Source: JBDIAG01 sp047974565
GTDB taxonomy: Bacteria > Actinomycetota > Actinomycetes > Actinomycetales > CAWJMD01
Assembly (NCBI GenBank): GCA_047974565.1
Contig: JBKECN010000028.1
Coordinates: 1-64,000, forward strand
Reading direction: 5' to 3'
DNA length: 64,000 nucleotides
The notes below the pieces were generated by a model. It did no database searches and had not been told where the DNA came from. It was given only the letters and a program-made list of their open reading frames with translations. Positions within the stretch are counted from its first letter, which is position 1. Each line of letters begins with the position of its first letter. This document shows positions 7,426-16,607 of this stretch, one piece after another. A program made the position numbers and the translations under genes.

Positions 7426-10176
7426 TCACCGAGGCTGGATCGCCTCCGAACGCGGTGACGGCGCACTGGCCCCGATCTCGTTGTAGGCGATCACCTCGAA
7501 CCGGTACCACCCTGGCTGCAACCAGATCTGGCGTCGGCGGGCTGTCGGTGCGCTGGTGCTCGTCAACCGAGTGGACAGGACGGTCGCGTCCTCGTCCGCC
7601 GAGCTCATCCGCAAGATTCGCACCCGGTACGAGGTCAGCGGGCTCCCTCCGTCGTTGGCGGGATGACTCCATTGCACGATGACCGTCAGCGGGTCGCCGA
7701 CTGCGCCCTGCAACGGAGCGCGGATCCCCGGCGCGTCGGGCACGCTCGCCTGCGCAACCGGGCCAGCGCCCGGCGTCCCGGCACCCACCGAGGCCCGCCA
7801 GGCGGCGGGGTCGGCATTGTCCATGGCAATCGCAGCCAGTTCCAAGGAGGCTCCGCCGGCGACCTGCGGCCATCCAGCGCCTCCGTAGGCGACCGTGTCA
7901 GCCTGCGTACCGTTGGGCCGGGTCAACACCAGGGTGCCCTCGGTGGGCAACTCCCCATCGAACCGATCACCGACGAATACCGGGTCGTAAGCGGAACGGA
8001 AGACAGCGTCGTCACCCACAACCACCATGGCCTGACCGGGCAGAATCACCGTCCCGGGCTGCAGGGTGGCCTCGATCGAACCTGTGATGGTCCAACCGGA
8101 CAGGTCGACGGCTTCGCTGGTGGACGGATTGACCAGCTCGACGAACTGGGCCCCCGCCGCCGCGGGCGAATGCTGAATCTCACTGATCACGACGGCGGGA
8201 TCGGCCGACTGGGGTGCCGGCACCCGGGCATCGGCATCGATGGCGTCGCGGCGGGATTGCACGGCCGCCAGCACGTGGGTGCGTTCGTAGGAGTACGTGC
8301 TCCAACTGGGACGGTCCCAGGCCGAGGCATCCAGCGCGTACTCGGGTGCCGCCGGCCCGAAGGTCTGGTCGAAGACGCTCTCCAGCCGCCCTTCGGCGAG
8401 CAGCTGTGCGCGCAGCGTCGCCAGTCGCCGGAAGTACATCTCGCGCCATTGCGGGTTGGCCAGCACAACCCGCATCAACTCGCTTGTCTTGTCACCGGTC
8501 TCGGCGGGGGTGACGAAGTCGGAGTACACCTGGCAACACGTGTTGCCATAGGTGTGGTCGAGGTCCCAGGGCACGATCTGCCACCGTGCCGTATCCGAGT
8601 CCTTGATCAGAACCCAGTTCTTGGAGGACGAATCCGTGTGCTGGACGATCGCGGTGACCGCGGCATAGTTGATGATCTGGGGCAGGTCGGTGTTGTCGAG
8701 CATGTACTCGGTCTCAGCCGAGCCGGTCAGCGCCAGACCATCCATGAACGCCTGCAGGTCGGAGAAGTCGTCGTCCTCGGGAGTCTCCTTCTCGAAGCGA
8801 CGGGTGATCGGGCGGTTGCGGTCGAAGGCGCCGGACTCGGCCTTGTAGACAACGTCGTCGTCGTAGCCCTCCCGATCGCGCCAGGTGCCATCCCACAGGT
8901 CCATGTAGTTGTACAGACCCATGAAGGAGGAGTTGCGCTGAGTCCGGATAGGGAACATCTGTTGGTTCACCACGCCAGCATTGCGGTAACTGTCCCACGA
9001 CAGCGTGGCCCGGGCATGCGAGCGGTCGCTGTAGTCGGCCTGCATCGCGAACTCATCAACCGGCTCGACCGTCCCCGGGATGGACACGGTGTGGTTTCGC
9101 GGCAGTTCGAACTTCCAGTTGGGCTTGAGATCGTCCTGGGAGTTCTGGCCGCGGATGTTCACCGTCACGTTGTCGATCACCTGCCCATTGACGGCAATGG
9201 CAGCGGGGCGCCGGATGTCCTCCAGCGGGGACCCGGTGATGTCCTGGTAGTCCGCATCCGCGATGAACCAGTGCAGGACGGGGATCCCCGAGTCGATTCC
9301 GGCGTCCGCGACGACGCCCTGGTACTTCCAGGAGTCGTCCGCTCTGGGGGCCGAAGTGGTGCGCGCGTCATTGGCCGCAGTTACCCGATAGCGCAGCAGG
9401 TGGCCCGCGGCGACTCCGGGAAGCGTCGCGGAGTACTCGTCGGGGGCCGCTCCGGTCGACGCCATCGGCAGGCTCTGCTCAGCGCCGTAGTCGACCCGAT
9501 ACTGCACCTGGACGCTGTCCGCACCGATCACGGTGGCGGTGACGATCACCGGCTCGTCGGCGGCGGGTGCGGATGGCGTTGCGACCGCCCCGCTGACTCG
9601 GGGGCCGAGACCGCTACCGGCACGTGAGTTGGGTGCCCCGGGGGTGCCGCCGTTGTTCGCCGACGCCGCCCAGTTGAGCGAGTCGTCGTTCTCGATCGTG
9701 GGGTCGATGAGTTCCAGCGAGGGGCCTTGCTCGTCCGCGAGTGCCGGCCACGGGTCGCGGTCGGAGTAAGTGACCTGGTCGATCGCCGTTCCCGCTGCAT
9801 TACGCAGTGCCAGGGTCTCGCCACCGTTGGAGAGTTTGCCGGTGTAGATCGCCGCCGGCGACCCACCGTAGGTGGCCTGGAAGCGGGAGGCGTCGGGGCT
9901 GATCGCCAGGTAGCCGTCGGCGGCGATGCTCTGGCCTGCGGCAAAGCACAACGTGATGCCGGAGAAGCACCAGCCCGACAGATCCACCGGCGCCGAGCCG
10001 CGGTTGTGCAACTCGAGGAACTCGTCCGCGTCGAGTTCGCTTTCGGCCGAGTACATGATCTCGTTGATCACTACATCGGCCTCGGCCGCGCGCGCCGGCA
10101 CGGCCACCACCGTCGTCAAGGCCAACGCGGCAATGACGGATCCGCCGCATACCCGGCCGACTGAGGACATGTTCAT
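7426..10176 (-). CDS. Secreted CotH-kinase-like protein with lamin-tail and FN3 domains
   Basis: Encodes 916 aa. Apparent order: signal peptide (residues 1-30, ending ARA), a lamin-tail-like domain at about 35-150 with VVINEIMY and VDLSGWCFSG, an Ig/FN3-like segment to about 285, a CotH domain at about 290-620, a second lamin-tail domain (VVISEIQHSP, VDLSGWTITG) at about 660-780, and a C-terminal fibronectin type III domain. CotH proteins are atypical secreted protein kinases; the motifs HTDSSSKNW and PWDLDHTYGN match the catalytic and metal-binding residues. It probably acts outside the cell; the substrate is unknown. ATG 10176 has GGGGGA 5 nt upstream. A 24-bp palindrome lies 23 bp before it. 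Confidence 0.88.
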   Translation of the reverse strand: MNMSSVGRVCGGSVIAALALTTVVAVPARAAEADVVINEIMYSAESELDADEFLELHNRGSAPVDLSGWCFSGITLCFAAGQSIAADGYLAISPDASRFQATYGGSPAAIYTGKLSNGGETLALRNAAGTAIDQVTYSDRDPWPALADEQGPSLELIDPTIENDDSLNWAASANNGGTPGAPNSRAGSGLGPRVSGAVATPSAPAADEPVIVTATVIGADSVQVQYRVDYGAEQSLPMASTGAAPDEYSATLPGVAAGHLLRYRVTAANDARTTSAPRADDSWKYQGVVADAGIDSGIPVLHWFIADADYQDITGSPLEDIRRPAAIAVNGQVIDNVTVNIRGQNSQDDLKPNWKFELPRNHTVSIPGTVEPVDEFAMQADYSDRSHARATLSWDSYRNAGVVNQQMFPIRTQRNSSFMGLYNYMDLWDGTWRDREGYDDDVVYKAESGAFDRNRPITRRFEKETPEDDDFSDLQAFMDGLALTGSAETEYMLDNTDLPQIINYAAVTAIVQHTDSSSKNWVLIKDSDTARWQIVPWDLDHTYGNTCCQVYSDFVTPAETGDKTSELMRVVLANPQWREMYFRRLATLRAQLLAEGRLESVFDQTFGPAAPEYALDASAWDRPSWSTYSYERTHVLAAVQSRRDAIDADARVPAPQSADPAVVISEIQHSPAAAGAQFVELVNPSTSEAVDLSGWTITGSIEATLQPGTVILPGQAMVVVGDDAVFRSAYDPVFVGDRFDGELPTEGTLVLTRPNGTQADTVAYGGAGWPQVAGGASLELAAIAMDNADPAAWRASVGAGTPGAGPVAQASVPDAPGIRAPLQGAVGDPLTVIVQWSHPANDGGSPLTSYRVRILRMSSADEDATVLSTRLTSTSAPTARRRQIWLQPGWYRFEVIAYNEIGASAPSPRSEAIQPR

Positions 10177-10198
10177 GAGTTCCCCCACACGCGTTCCT

Positions 10199-10222
10199 GT
10201 CTGACACGATTTCGTGTCAGAC
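10199..10222. promoter_or_regulatory. 24-bp palindrome upstream of the CotH-like gene
   Basis: GTCTGACACGA / TCGTGTCAGAC are perfect 11-bp arms around a central TT. It lies 22 bp before the CotH-like start and resembles an operator more than a terminator, since no T tract follows. A second short dyad, CGGAA-CA-TTCCG, lies at 10257-10268. Confidence 0.55.
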
Positions 10223-10424
10223 GCCCGACGGGAGCGTTACGTACAGTCAGAGAGTTCGGAACATTCCGGGTGAGGAACCACACGTTCGGCTCAACCTGCA
10301 GAGGAACCCTGGCACCCGAGTCCGAGAAGATCACTCAAACGGCGTAGAACTATTTCGGGCCTGCTCGCGTAAAGTCTTGGCTCGACTCTGCCATCGACGC
10401 TCGGCACCCCAGATGCCGATCCGG

Positions 10425-10506
10425 TGCGGGAGACGGGACTCGAACCCGTACGTCCGAAGACACAGGAACCTAAATCCTGCGTGGCTGCCAGTTACACCAC
10501 TCCCGC
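10425..10506 (-). tRNA. tRNA-Leu (anticodon TAG)
   Basis: Minus-strand class II tRNA. The acceptor GCGGGAG (10506-10500) pairs with CTCCCGC (10432-10426). The anticodon loop TTTAGGT gives anticodon TAG. There is a long variable arm around TCTTCGGA and the T loop is TTCGAGT. The discriminator is A; the next bases read CCG, so CCA is not encoded and must be added. Confidence 0.93.
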
Positions 10507-10625
10507 GCAGGCGCCAGGATACGCGCGCCTGCTTCGGCGATGCACGGCGATAACCACTCTCGGTGCGAGCCGTCAGGCCCGGCGACGCCCGGCACCGCTC
10601 GGCCCCTGAGTGCCCCAACCAAATC

Positions 10626-10640
10626 TGAACACTTTCGTGG
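10626..10640 (+). repeat. Possible half copy of the hairpin repeat
   Basis: TGAACACTTTCGTG matches 14 consecutive bases in the left arm of the hairpin repeat copy at 35573. The right arm is absent. It lies between tRNA-Leu and xthA. It could be a remnant or chance. Confidence 0.35.
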
Positions 10641-10717
10641 ATCACGGAGGCCGGCGGTGGAGGTGCCCGATCGGTCACCCGGGGGCGCTGCCACGTCCGG
10701 CTCGGGTGAGTGCAGGC

Positions 10718-10723
10718 TAGGGT
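10718..10723 (+). promoter_or_regulatory. -10 box of a leaderless xthA promoter
   Basis: TAGGGT is followed by exactly 6 nt and then GTG 10730, which has no Shine-Dalgarno sequence. Confidence 0.6.
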
Positions 10724-10729
10724 TGCCGA

Positions 10730-11506
10730 GTGCGGATCGCGACCTGGAACGTCAATTCAGTCCGGGCTCGGATGGACCGGGTGGAGGCCTTTCTCGAGCG
10801 CCACCAGGTGGACGTGCTCGCGGTGCAGGAGACCAAGGTAGCCACCGCCTCCTTCCCGTCAATGGGCTTGCAGGCCATGGGGTATGAGGTCGCTGCAGCC
10901 GGGGTGAACCAGTGGAACGGGGTGGCGATCATCTCCCGGGTCGGCCTGGCCGAGGTGACCACGGGCTTCGCTGGCCAGCCCTCCTGGGGTGACCCGCCGA
11001 CGGTGGAGTCCCGCGCGCTCGGTGCCACCTGTGGTGGGGTCCGGATCTGGTCCCTCTACGTGCCCAACGGCCGCAAGCCCGGCGACCCGCACTATGTGTA
11101 CAAGCTCGCCTGGCTGGACGCCCTACGCACCGCCGCCCGTCACTGGCTCGACGAACCGGTGGCCTTGGTCGGGGACTGGAATATCGCACCTCTGGACTCG
11201 GACGTCTTCGACATCACCCGCTTCGCCAAGGACACTCACGTGACCCCGCCGGAGCGGGCCGCCTTCTCCGGATTCCTGGACGACGGCTATGCCGACCTGG
11301 CCCGGCCGTACACCCAGGATCCGTCGATCTACACGTACTGGGACTACTACCGCCAGCGTTTCGAACGGAACCGGGGGATGCGGATCGACTTCCTGCTCGG
11401 CTCCCCAGCCCTGGCAGCGCGCACCACCGGGGCGTTCGTCGACCGGGACGAACGGGCTGGGACCGGTGCCAGTGATCACGCGCCAGTGATCATCGACGTG
11501 TCCTAG
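10730..11506 (+). CDS. xthA: Exodeoxyribonuclease III (AP endonuclease)
   Basis: Encodes 258 aa, the usual length. It cleaves DNA at abasic sites and removes 3' blocking groups in base excision repair, with divalent metal. All family blocks are present: RIATWNVNSVRAR at the N-terminus, VQETK with the metal-binding Glu, YVPNGRKPG, VGDWNIAPLDSDV with catalytic Asp and Asn, and GASDHAPV at the C-terminus with the catalytic Asp-His. The GTG start at 10730 fits a leaderless transcript. It is monocistronic and convergent with the Pro-rich membrane protein gene. Confidence 0.95.
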   Translation: MRIATWNVNSVRARMDRVEAFLERHQVDVLAVQETKVATASFPSMGLQAMGYEVAAAGVNQWNGVAIISRVGLAEVTTGFAGQPSWGDPPTVESRALGATCGGVRIWSLYVPNGRKPGDPHYVYKLAWLDALRTAARHWLDEPVALVGDWNIAPLDSDVFDITRFAKDTHVTPPERAAFSGFLDDGYADLARPYTQDPSIYTYWDYYRQRFERNRGMRIDFLLGSPALAARTTGAFVDRDERAGTGASDHAPVIIDVS

Positions 11507-12224
11507 CGTCACCGAGACTGCCAGCCGTCACCCGGGTGCCGTTGCGAGCCACCCGAACACAGCGAAGCGCCAGCCGGACAACACCGGTCACCCCACGGCA
11601 ACCTCTACCGTCACCTGAGACTGCCAAACCTCACCCTGGTGACGTTTGATTCAGCCGAACCCCGGGACCTGTTGGCGCGGACCTGTTGGCTCGGCGGGGC
11701 TTTCCAGGTCGGCCGCGGACAGGTCGTCGATCCCCATCCACCGCCGTTGCGCTCACGAGCCCGCGGCCACGACAAGCCACGCGCTCCTACCGGTCACGAG
11801 CACCACTCCAGAACGGACTGCCCACCCAAGCCTGAGCGCGCAGGGACCAGCCCATCGCCATCCCACGTCCACGGGCGATCTGCACCCAACCCAGGCAACC
11901 ATTCCCCCACACCACGATGCGGCAGGGACAGGTGAGACGAACGAGACCACCAGGCCATCCCAGTGAACACAATTGCGTCCCACAGACACATTTGCGTACA
12001 CCGGAGCCGTGGTCGGCCAACCCGACGGCACCCCCACCTACCCGACGACACCACTGCACCAGCCGATCGCGCGACACCACGTAGCGGCCGGCTTCGGCGC
12101 GGATCGATCAGGCGCGCCAGCGCCTCAGGGCTGGCATGCGGTCGCGATCAGGGCTTCCGCAGAGCCAGGATCGCCCAGCACGGGATCCGCCGACACAGCC
12201 CACGAGCAGCCCCTGCCGTGGCAG
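11507..12224. other. 718-bp convergent intergenic space with repeats
   Basis: No supported gene. A 25-bp sequence at 11514-11538 recurs with 21 of 25 identities at 11617-11641, starting GAGACTGCCA. A 24-bp sequence at 11592-11615 is found again at 42059-42082. One copy of the hairpin repeat lies at 11961-12004. The open frames across this space lack family features and start sites. Confidence 0.6.
11961..12004 (+). repeat. Hairpin repeat family, copy A
   Basis: Starts CAGTGAACAC and ends TTTGCGTACACCGG, with the two arms around CCCACA. It belongs to a dispersed family of eight copies, all between convergent genes. Here the neighbours are xthA and the first Pro-rich membrane protein gene. Confidence 0.8.
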
Positions 12225-14081
12225 TCACGGCAGTGGCACTGTGCCGGTGCGACTGGGAAGACTCACGTCGACCGTGGACCCATTCCGCTTCACCTCCAGG
12301 GTCGGCGCCAGGCCCACCTGAACCGGCGCGCCAGAAGGTGCGACGACGTGCGCAATCGCATTCGAGCGGCCGAGGCCCTCGCAGGAGACGACAGTGCCAC
12401 CAGTGACGGTGGCGGTGCAGGAGGAGACCCGGTAGGACCCTGGGGGCCCGGTGGCCGTGACGTCGGTCATGATCGAGATCGTCACGAACACCTGCCCTTC
12501 GGGCGCCCATCCACCGTCGTACACGGTGGTCTCAAGGTGAGTGATCCCCGCACTGGCGTCGTACAGATTGCCGTCCGGGCCCGCGACGTGCGGATAGTCG
12601 ATCCAGACGTCACGGTCGGCCTTGCCCGGCCACGCTCTGAGGTACAGCTGCTCCGCCTGCGGATTGGACACGCGGGTCCCGGTGAAGATCTCCACGGTCT
12701 GCTTGTTCCCGTCGCTGGTGAGGGTGAGCAGACCCGTGCTCTCCGGTGCGCTGACGAGGTACTCCCGGCCCAACTCGGCGATGATCGGCGTGAGGATGCC
12801 ATTGACTTCGATACCCGCCTCATTCGGCCCGGCCAGTTCGTTGGGGGCAGGCGCCTCACCCATCCGCACCAGGTAGAACGCGCGCCCCGGCGACGGGCGG
12901 TAGGTCGCCGCCCCCTGGCCGATGATCGTGGCGGTGCTCACCGGCCGCACGGACTCCACGATGACGCTCACCCCGAGGCCCTTGAGTTGAATGTCCCCTG
13001 GAAGGGCAACCGGCTCAGCGACATTGGCCGGGTCGACCGCGAAATGCGCCTTGTCCCAGACTCCGTCGGCGCTGCCTTGAGCAAAATCCAGGGAAACAGC
13101 CGTGCTGGTGTCGACGACCTGCTCGCGTCCGGAACCGTCGGCCAGCACAAAGGTCGCATCCAGGGGCTGCGCCCGCGCCGGAGCGTCCTGCGGTGCTCGG
13201 AGTGTGCCCACGATCGGCTCCCGGGCGAAGCTGAAGACATCCCACACCGCGTCGCCTTCGGCGCCCTGCCACCTCACCGGCCCGCAGACGATGCTCTCGG
13301 AGTACCGAGTCTGGCGGTGCAGGGCGTAATAGCATCCGGCGTCCGGTGCACTCACTCCCATGGCGTCCAGACCGTCGGTCCACCAGCCTTGGTAGGCAGC
13401 CAGCCCCTGGTCGGCATCGGCGACCGCGCCGGCGACCGTCTCGATGCCAGGACCGCGAGTCATGACCACTCCCCCGACGATCGCCAGGATCACCAGCAGG
13501 ATTGCGCCGAGACCGGCCAGGGCCGGGAGCAAGGGGAAGCGGCGATGCGAGCGGACCGGCAGACCCATCGGCCCCTGGTGGCCCGAGTGGACAGAGCGTG
13601 GCGGGGCGGTGGGCACGAAGTCGGCTGGCCCGGTCGGGGCGTACCCAGGTGGGTCGGTGGACGCGGGCGGGGCGACCCTCTGCCGGGAGTCCGGCGACGC
13701 GGCCGGGGGCTGATGGCTCTGCGTCGGGACGCCCGGATGGCTTGCGCCCGGACGCGATACGGCTGAACGGGCGCCGTTGGCGCGGGCGCTGCCCGATCCA
13801 GCCTGGGGCTGCCAGGCACCAGCACCGGCTGGACCTGTCTCGGCGGGCGCTGTGTTGGCGGGCGTCGTACCGGCAGGGCGATGTGCCGGTGAATGGGATA
13901 CCGGCTCGGGTCGGCGCGCCGCTCCTGGTGCCCCCTGGCGTGCCTGATCGGACGAACTCCCCTGACCGCCGGACGACCAGGACCCACCCGCGGACTGAGA
14001 CCAGCGCCCGCGGTTGGGGAGCGAGCCTGGTGCACCGGGGCGGTGCGGGTCAGGCTTCGGCGGCAACGGTGGCTGGGACAT
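12225..14081 (-). CDS. Pro-rich single-pass membrane protein, paralogue 1
   Basis: Encodes 618 aa. A low-complexity Pro/Ser/Gly-rich N-terminal region (about 1-180, cytoplasmic by the positive-inside rule) leads to RSHRRF and a transmembrane helix at about 182-207. A large extracytoplasmic region follows. It contains conserved blocks shared with the next gene: GCYYAL, CGPVRWQGA, DAVWDVFSF, GLGVSVIVESVRPV, LTSDGNKQTVEIFTGTR and QLYLRAWPGKADRDV. Two cysteines near the TM-proximal block and two near the C-terminus could form disulfides. I do not recognise a named family; the C-terminal half is probably beta-sandwich. GAGGC precedes ATG 14081 in a leader (GATTCGAGGC) shared with its paralogue. 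Confidence 0.8.
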   Translation of the reverse strand: MSQPPLPPKPDPHRPGAPGSLPNRGRWSQSAGGSWSSGGQGSSSDQARQGAPGAARRPEPVSHSPAHRPAGTTPANTAPAETGPAGAGAWQPQAGSGSARANGARSAVSRPGASHPGVPTQSHQPPAASPDSRQRVAPPASTDPPGYAPTGPADFVPTAPPRSVHSGHQGPMGLPVRSHRRFPLLPALAGLGAILLVILAIVGGVVMTRGPGIETVAGAVADADQGLAAYQGWWTDGLDAMGVSAPDAGCYYALHRQTRYSESIVCGPVRWQGAEGDAVWDVFSFAREPIVGTLRAPQDAPARAQPLDATFVLADGSGREQVVDTSTAVSLDFAQGSADGVWDKAHFAVDPANVAEPVALPGDIQLKGLGVSVIVESVRPVSTATIIGQGAATYRPSPGRAFYLVRMGEAPAPNELAGPNEAGIEVNGILTPIIAELGREYLVSAPESTGLLTLTSDGNKQTVEIFTGTRVSNPQAEQLYLRAWPGKADRDVWIDYPHVAGPDGNLYDASAGITHLETTVYDGGWAPEGQVFVTISIMTDVTATGPPGSYRVSSCTATVTGGTVVSCEGLGRSNAIAHVVAPSGAPVQVGLAPTLEVKRNGSTVDVSLPSRTGTVPLP

Positions 14082-14297
14082 CAGGAAAGCCTCGAATCAG
14101 GTTCACATACCGGAGTTCTGAGCACATCGGGCACCGTCCCTGCCGAGGACGCCCCGGGCAGCAAGCCTTGCAGTCGACTCGGACCTGGTGAAGAACAGGC
14201 TTCACGTCCACTCGCCCCCCGGCAAGGATATTCGGCGGTCCCGCGTCGTGTCTGGCAAACCAGAGCCATGCCTCGCCGACCTAGCCGGCCTCCCGTT

Positions 14298-14360
14298 TAC
14301 TGACCACCTGTGTCACTGACCACCTGTGTTACTGACCACCTGTGTTACTGACCACCCGTG
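14298..14360. repeat. 16-bp tandem repeat, four copies
   Basis: TACTGACCACCTGTGT repeats at 14298, 14314, 14330 and 14346 (the last copy is truncated and altered). It lies in the spacer between the two paralogous membrane protein genes. Confidence 0.92.
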
Positions 14361-14432
14361 CGGGGCCCGGACAGCCTGACCCGATCACCGGGCTGCCACC
14401 GACCCGAACTCTGAGCCCCTGGGCCGAGGCCA

Positions 14433-16517
14433 CTATGGCAGCGTCACGGTGCCGTTCCGACTCGGGAATCCCACGTCGAACTCCGACCCGTCCCGGTTGA
14501 TGTGCAGGGTCGGGGTGACTCCCAGTTGGACGGGCGCGTCGGAGGGGGCGCTCACGTTCACGGTCGCGTACGACAAGAGGTTGCCTGGACAACTGCCGAA
14601 GGTGCCATTGGTGACGGTCGCGGTGCACGTCATCGTGTAGGTGGCTCCGGTCTTGGTGCTGGCCGCATCGCCATCGAGGGTGATGCTGGCGAAGACCTGC
14701 CCTTCGGGCGCCCAGCCGCTGTCGTACACGGTGGTCTCGATCCCGGTGATCTTCATGGTGAGGTCATAGAGATTGCCGTCCGGTCCGGTGACGTTCGGGT
14801 AGTTGATCGTCACGTCGCGGTCGGCCTTTCCGGGCCACGCCTTGAGGTAGAGCTGCTCGGCCTGCGGGTTCGACAGGCGGGTACCGGTGAAGATCTCCAC
14901 GGTCTGCTTGTTTCCGTCGCTGGTCAGGGTCAGCAGACCCGAGTTCTCGGGTGCGCTGAACAGATACTCCAAGCCCGACCCCAGGCCGATCGGGGTGCCT
15001 GCGCCGTTCACCTCGATGCCGGCCTCGTTCGGCCCGCTCAACTCGTTCGGCGGGGGCGCCTGCCCCATCCGCAGCAGATAGAACACCTGACCGTCCGCAG
15101 GGCGACGCATCACCTCGGAACCGTCGACGATGGTGGCCGCGGACACCGGTCTGACCGACTCGACGATGACGCTCACCCCGAGCCCGTTGAGTTGAATGTT
15201 CCCCGGAAGGGCAATCGGCTCACCGACATTGGCGGGGTCGACGTCGAAATGCGCGTCATCCCAGACCCCGTCGGCGGCAGCTTGCGGAAACTCCAGAGGT
15301 TCGGCCGAGGAGGGATCGACGTCCTGCTCGCGCCCGGATCCGTCGGCGAACAGGAAACTCTCCGACGCCAGGGCCTGCGAGCGTTGCGGCCTGGCCGCCG
15401 GTGGGCTGATGGTGCCGTCGTCCGGCATTCGAGTGAAGGCGTACACGTCCCAGACCGCGTCGTCCGCGGCGCCCTGCCATCTCACCGGCCCACAGGCGAT
15501 GCTGTCGGACATCTGCGCGTCGCGCTGGACGGCGTAGTAGCACCGCGCCTGGGGTGCGCTGACCTCCATCGAGGCCAGACCGTCAGTCCACTGTTGCTGG
15601 TAAGAGTCCAGGCCGTCGGCCGGGTCGGCCAGCGGGCCGGTAGCGGTCTCGATGCCCGGCCCCCGGGTGAGCAGTACACCCGCCACGATCACCAGGATGA
15701 GGACGAGGAGTCCGGCAACCCCGGCAAGGACGGGGACCACCGGGAACCGTCGACGCGGACGGGGCGGGGGCAGTTGAGGCATGCCGGGCGGGCCGGGCCA
15801 GCCGGTCTGCTGGCCTGAGGGAGCAGGCTGGGTGAACTGCCCCTGATAGCCGGCGGGATGCGGCTGGTTCGAACCAGGGTAAGGCTGGCCCCGACCTGGA
15901 TACGGCGGGCTTTGTGGTGGCTGCTGCGAACCGGAGTACGGCTCGCCCTGACCTGGATACGGCGGGCTTTGTGGTGGCTGCTGTGGGTACGGCGGGTTCG
16001 GGCCCGGGTAGGGCTGGCCCTGCCCGGGGGACGACTGGCTCGGGGGCGGTTGCTGCGGGCTGGGGTACGGCCCGCCCTGGACTGGATACGGCGGCGGTGG
16101 ATACGGCGGCTGTGGGCCCGGGTACGGCGGGCTCGGGTACGGCCCGCCCTGGCCTGCATGCGGCCGGGATTGGCCAGTGGAAGGCTGGTTCGGGGCGGCG
16201 TTCGTCTGCGGCGACCCCTGGTTCGACTCCCCCGGATGCCGGCCGCCTGGGGCTTGCGAAACCTGCTGCTGATCACCCGGACCGGGCTGATCGCTCGGAC
16301 CATGGCCGGGCCAGTCTGGCCGGTGCGAAGTGGTGGCGCCGGGTATCTGCCTCGGGCTCTGCGGCGGCGGGGCCCACGGGTTACCCGCGGGATGGGGCGG
16401 CTGTGGGGATGCTGCGCGTCCCGCCGAATCATGCTGACCGGCATTCGATGCAGGTGAGGCGTCGGGCCCATCGTTCTCGGGAGTATCGGGCGCGGGCGGA
16501 GACGGTGGCTGTGCCAT
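14433..16517 (-). CDS. Pro-rich single-pass membrane protein, paralogue 2
   Basis: Encodes 694 aa. Same plan as its downstream neighbour. The Pro/Gln/Gly/Tyr-rich N-terminal region (about 1-255) contains repeated PYPG and QQPPQSPPYPG units. It is followed by PRPRRRF, a transmembrane helix at about 258-284, and an extracytoplasmic region with the shared blocks CGPVRWQGA, LGVSVIVESVRPV and LTSDGNKQTVEIFTGTR. The C-terminal domains are much more alike than the N-termini. ATG 16517 is preferred over 16583: the preceding GATTCGAGGC is also found before paralogue 1, and the extra 22 residues look non-native. The pair is probably a tandem duplication of a cell-surface protein; function unknown. Confidence 0.8.
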   Translation of the reverse strand: MAQPPSPPAPDTPENDGPDASPASNAGQHDSAGRAASPQPPHPAGNPWAPPPQSPRQIPGATTSHRPDWPGHGPSDQPGPGDQQQVSQAPGGRHPGESNQGSPQTNAAPNQPSTGQSRPHAGQGGPYPSPPYPGPQPPYPPPPYPVQGGPYPSPQQPPPSQSSPGQGQPYPGPNPPYPQQPPQSPPYPGQGEPYSGSQQPPQSPPYPGRGQPYPGSNQPHPAGYQGQFTQPAPSGQQTGWPGPPGMPQLPPPRPRRRFPVVPVLAGVAGLLVLILVIVAGVLLTRGPGIETATGPLADPADGLDSYQQQWTDGLASMEVSAPQARCYYAVQRDAQMSDSIACGPVRWQGAADDAVWDVYAFTRMPDDGTISPPAARPQRSQALASESFLFADGSGREQDVDPSSAEPLEFPQAAADGVWDDAHFDVDPANVGEPIALPGNIQLNGLGVSVIVESVRPVSAATIVDGSEVMRRPADGQVFYLLRMGQAPPPNELSGPNEAGIEVNGAGTPIGLGSGLEYLFSAPENSGLLTLTSDGNKQTVEIFTGTRLSNPQAEQLYLKAWPGKADRDVTINYPNVTGPDGNLYDLTMKITGIETTVYDSGWAPEGQVFASITLDGDAASTKTGATYTMTCTATVTNGTFGSCPGNLLSYATVNVSAPSDAPVQLGVTPTLHINRDGSEFDVGFPSRNGTVTLP

Positions 16518-16607
16518 CGGCGGCCTCGAATCGGGTGACGGGCGAGAGGTGCTGCATCGGGGTCGGTCCACCGACGGCGCCAACCTAGCAAGTGGGCAGA
16601 GCCCGCC

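Noticed and set aside
11973..13766. Long plus-strand open frame across the first Pro-rich membrane protein
   Set aside because: No domain or ribosome binding site; the minus-strand gene has a conserved paralogue, which settles the coding strand.
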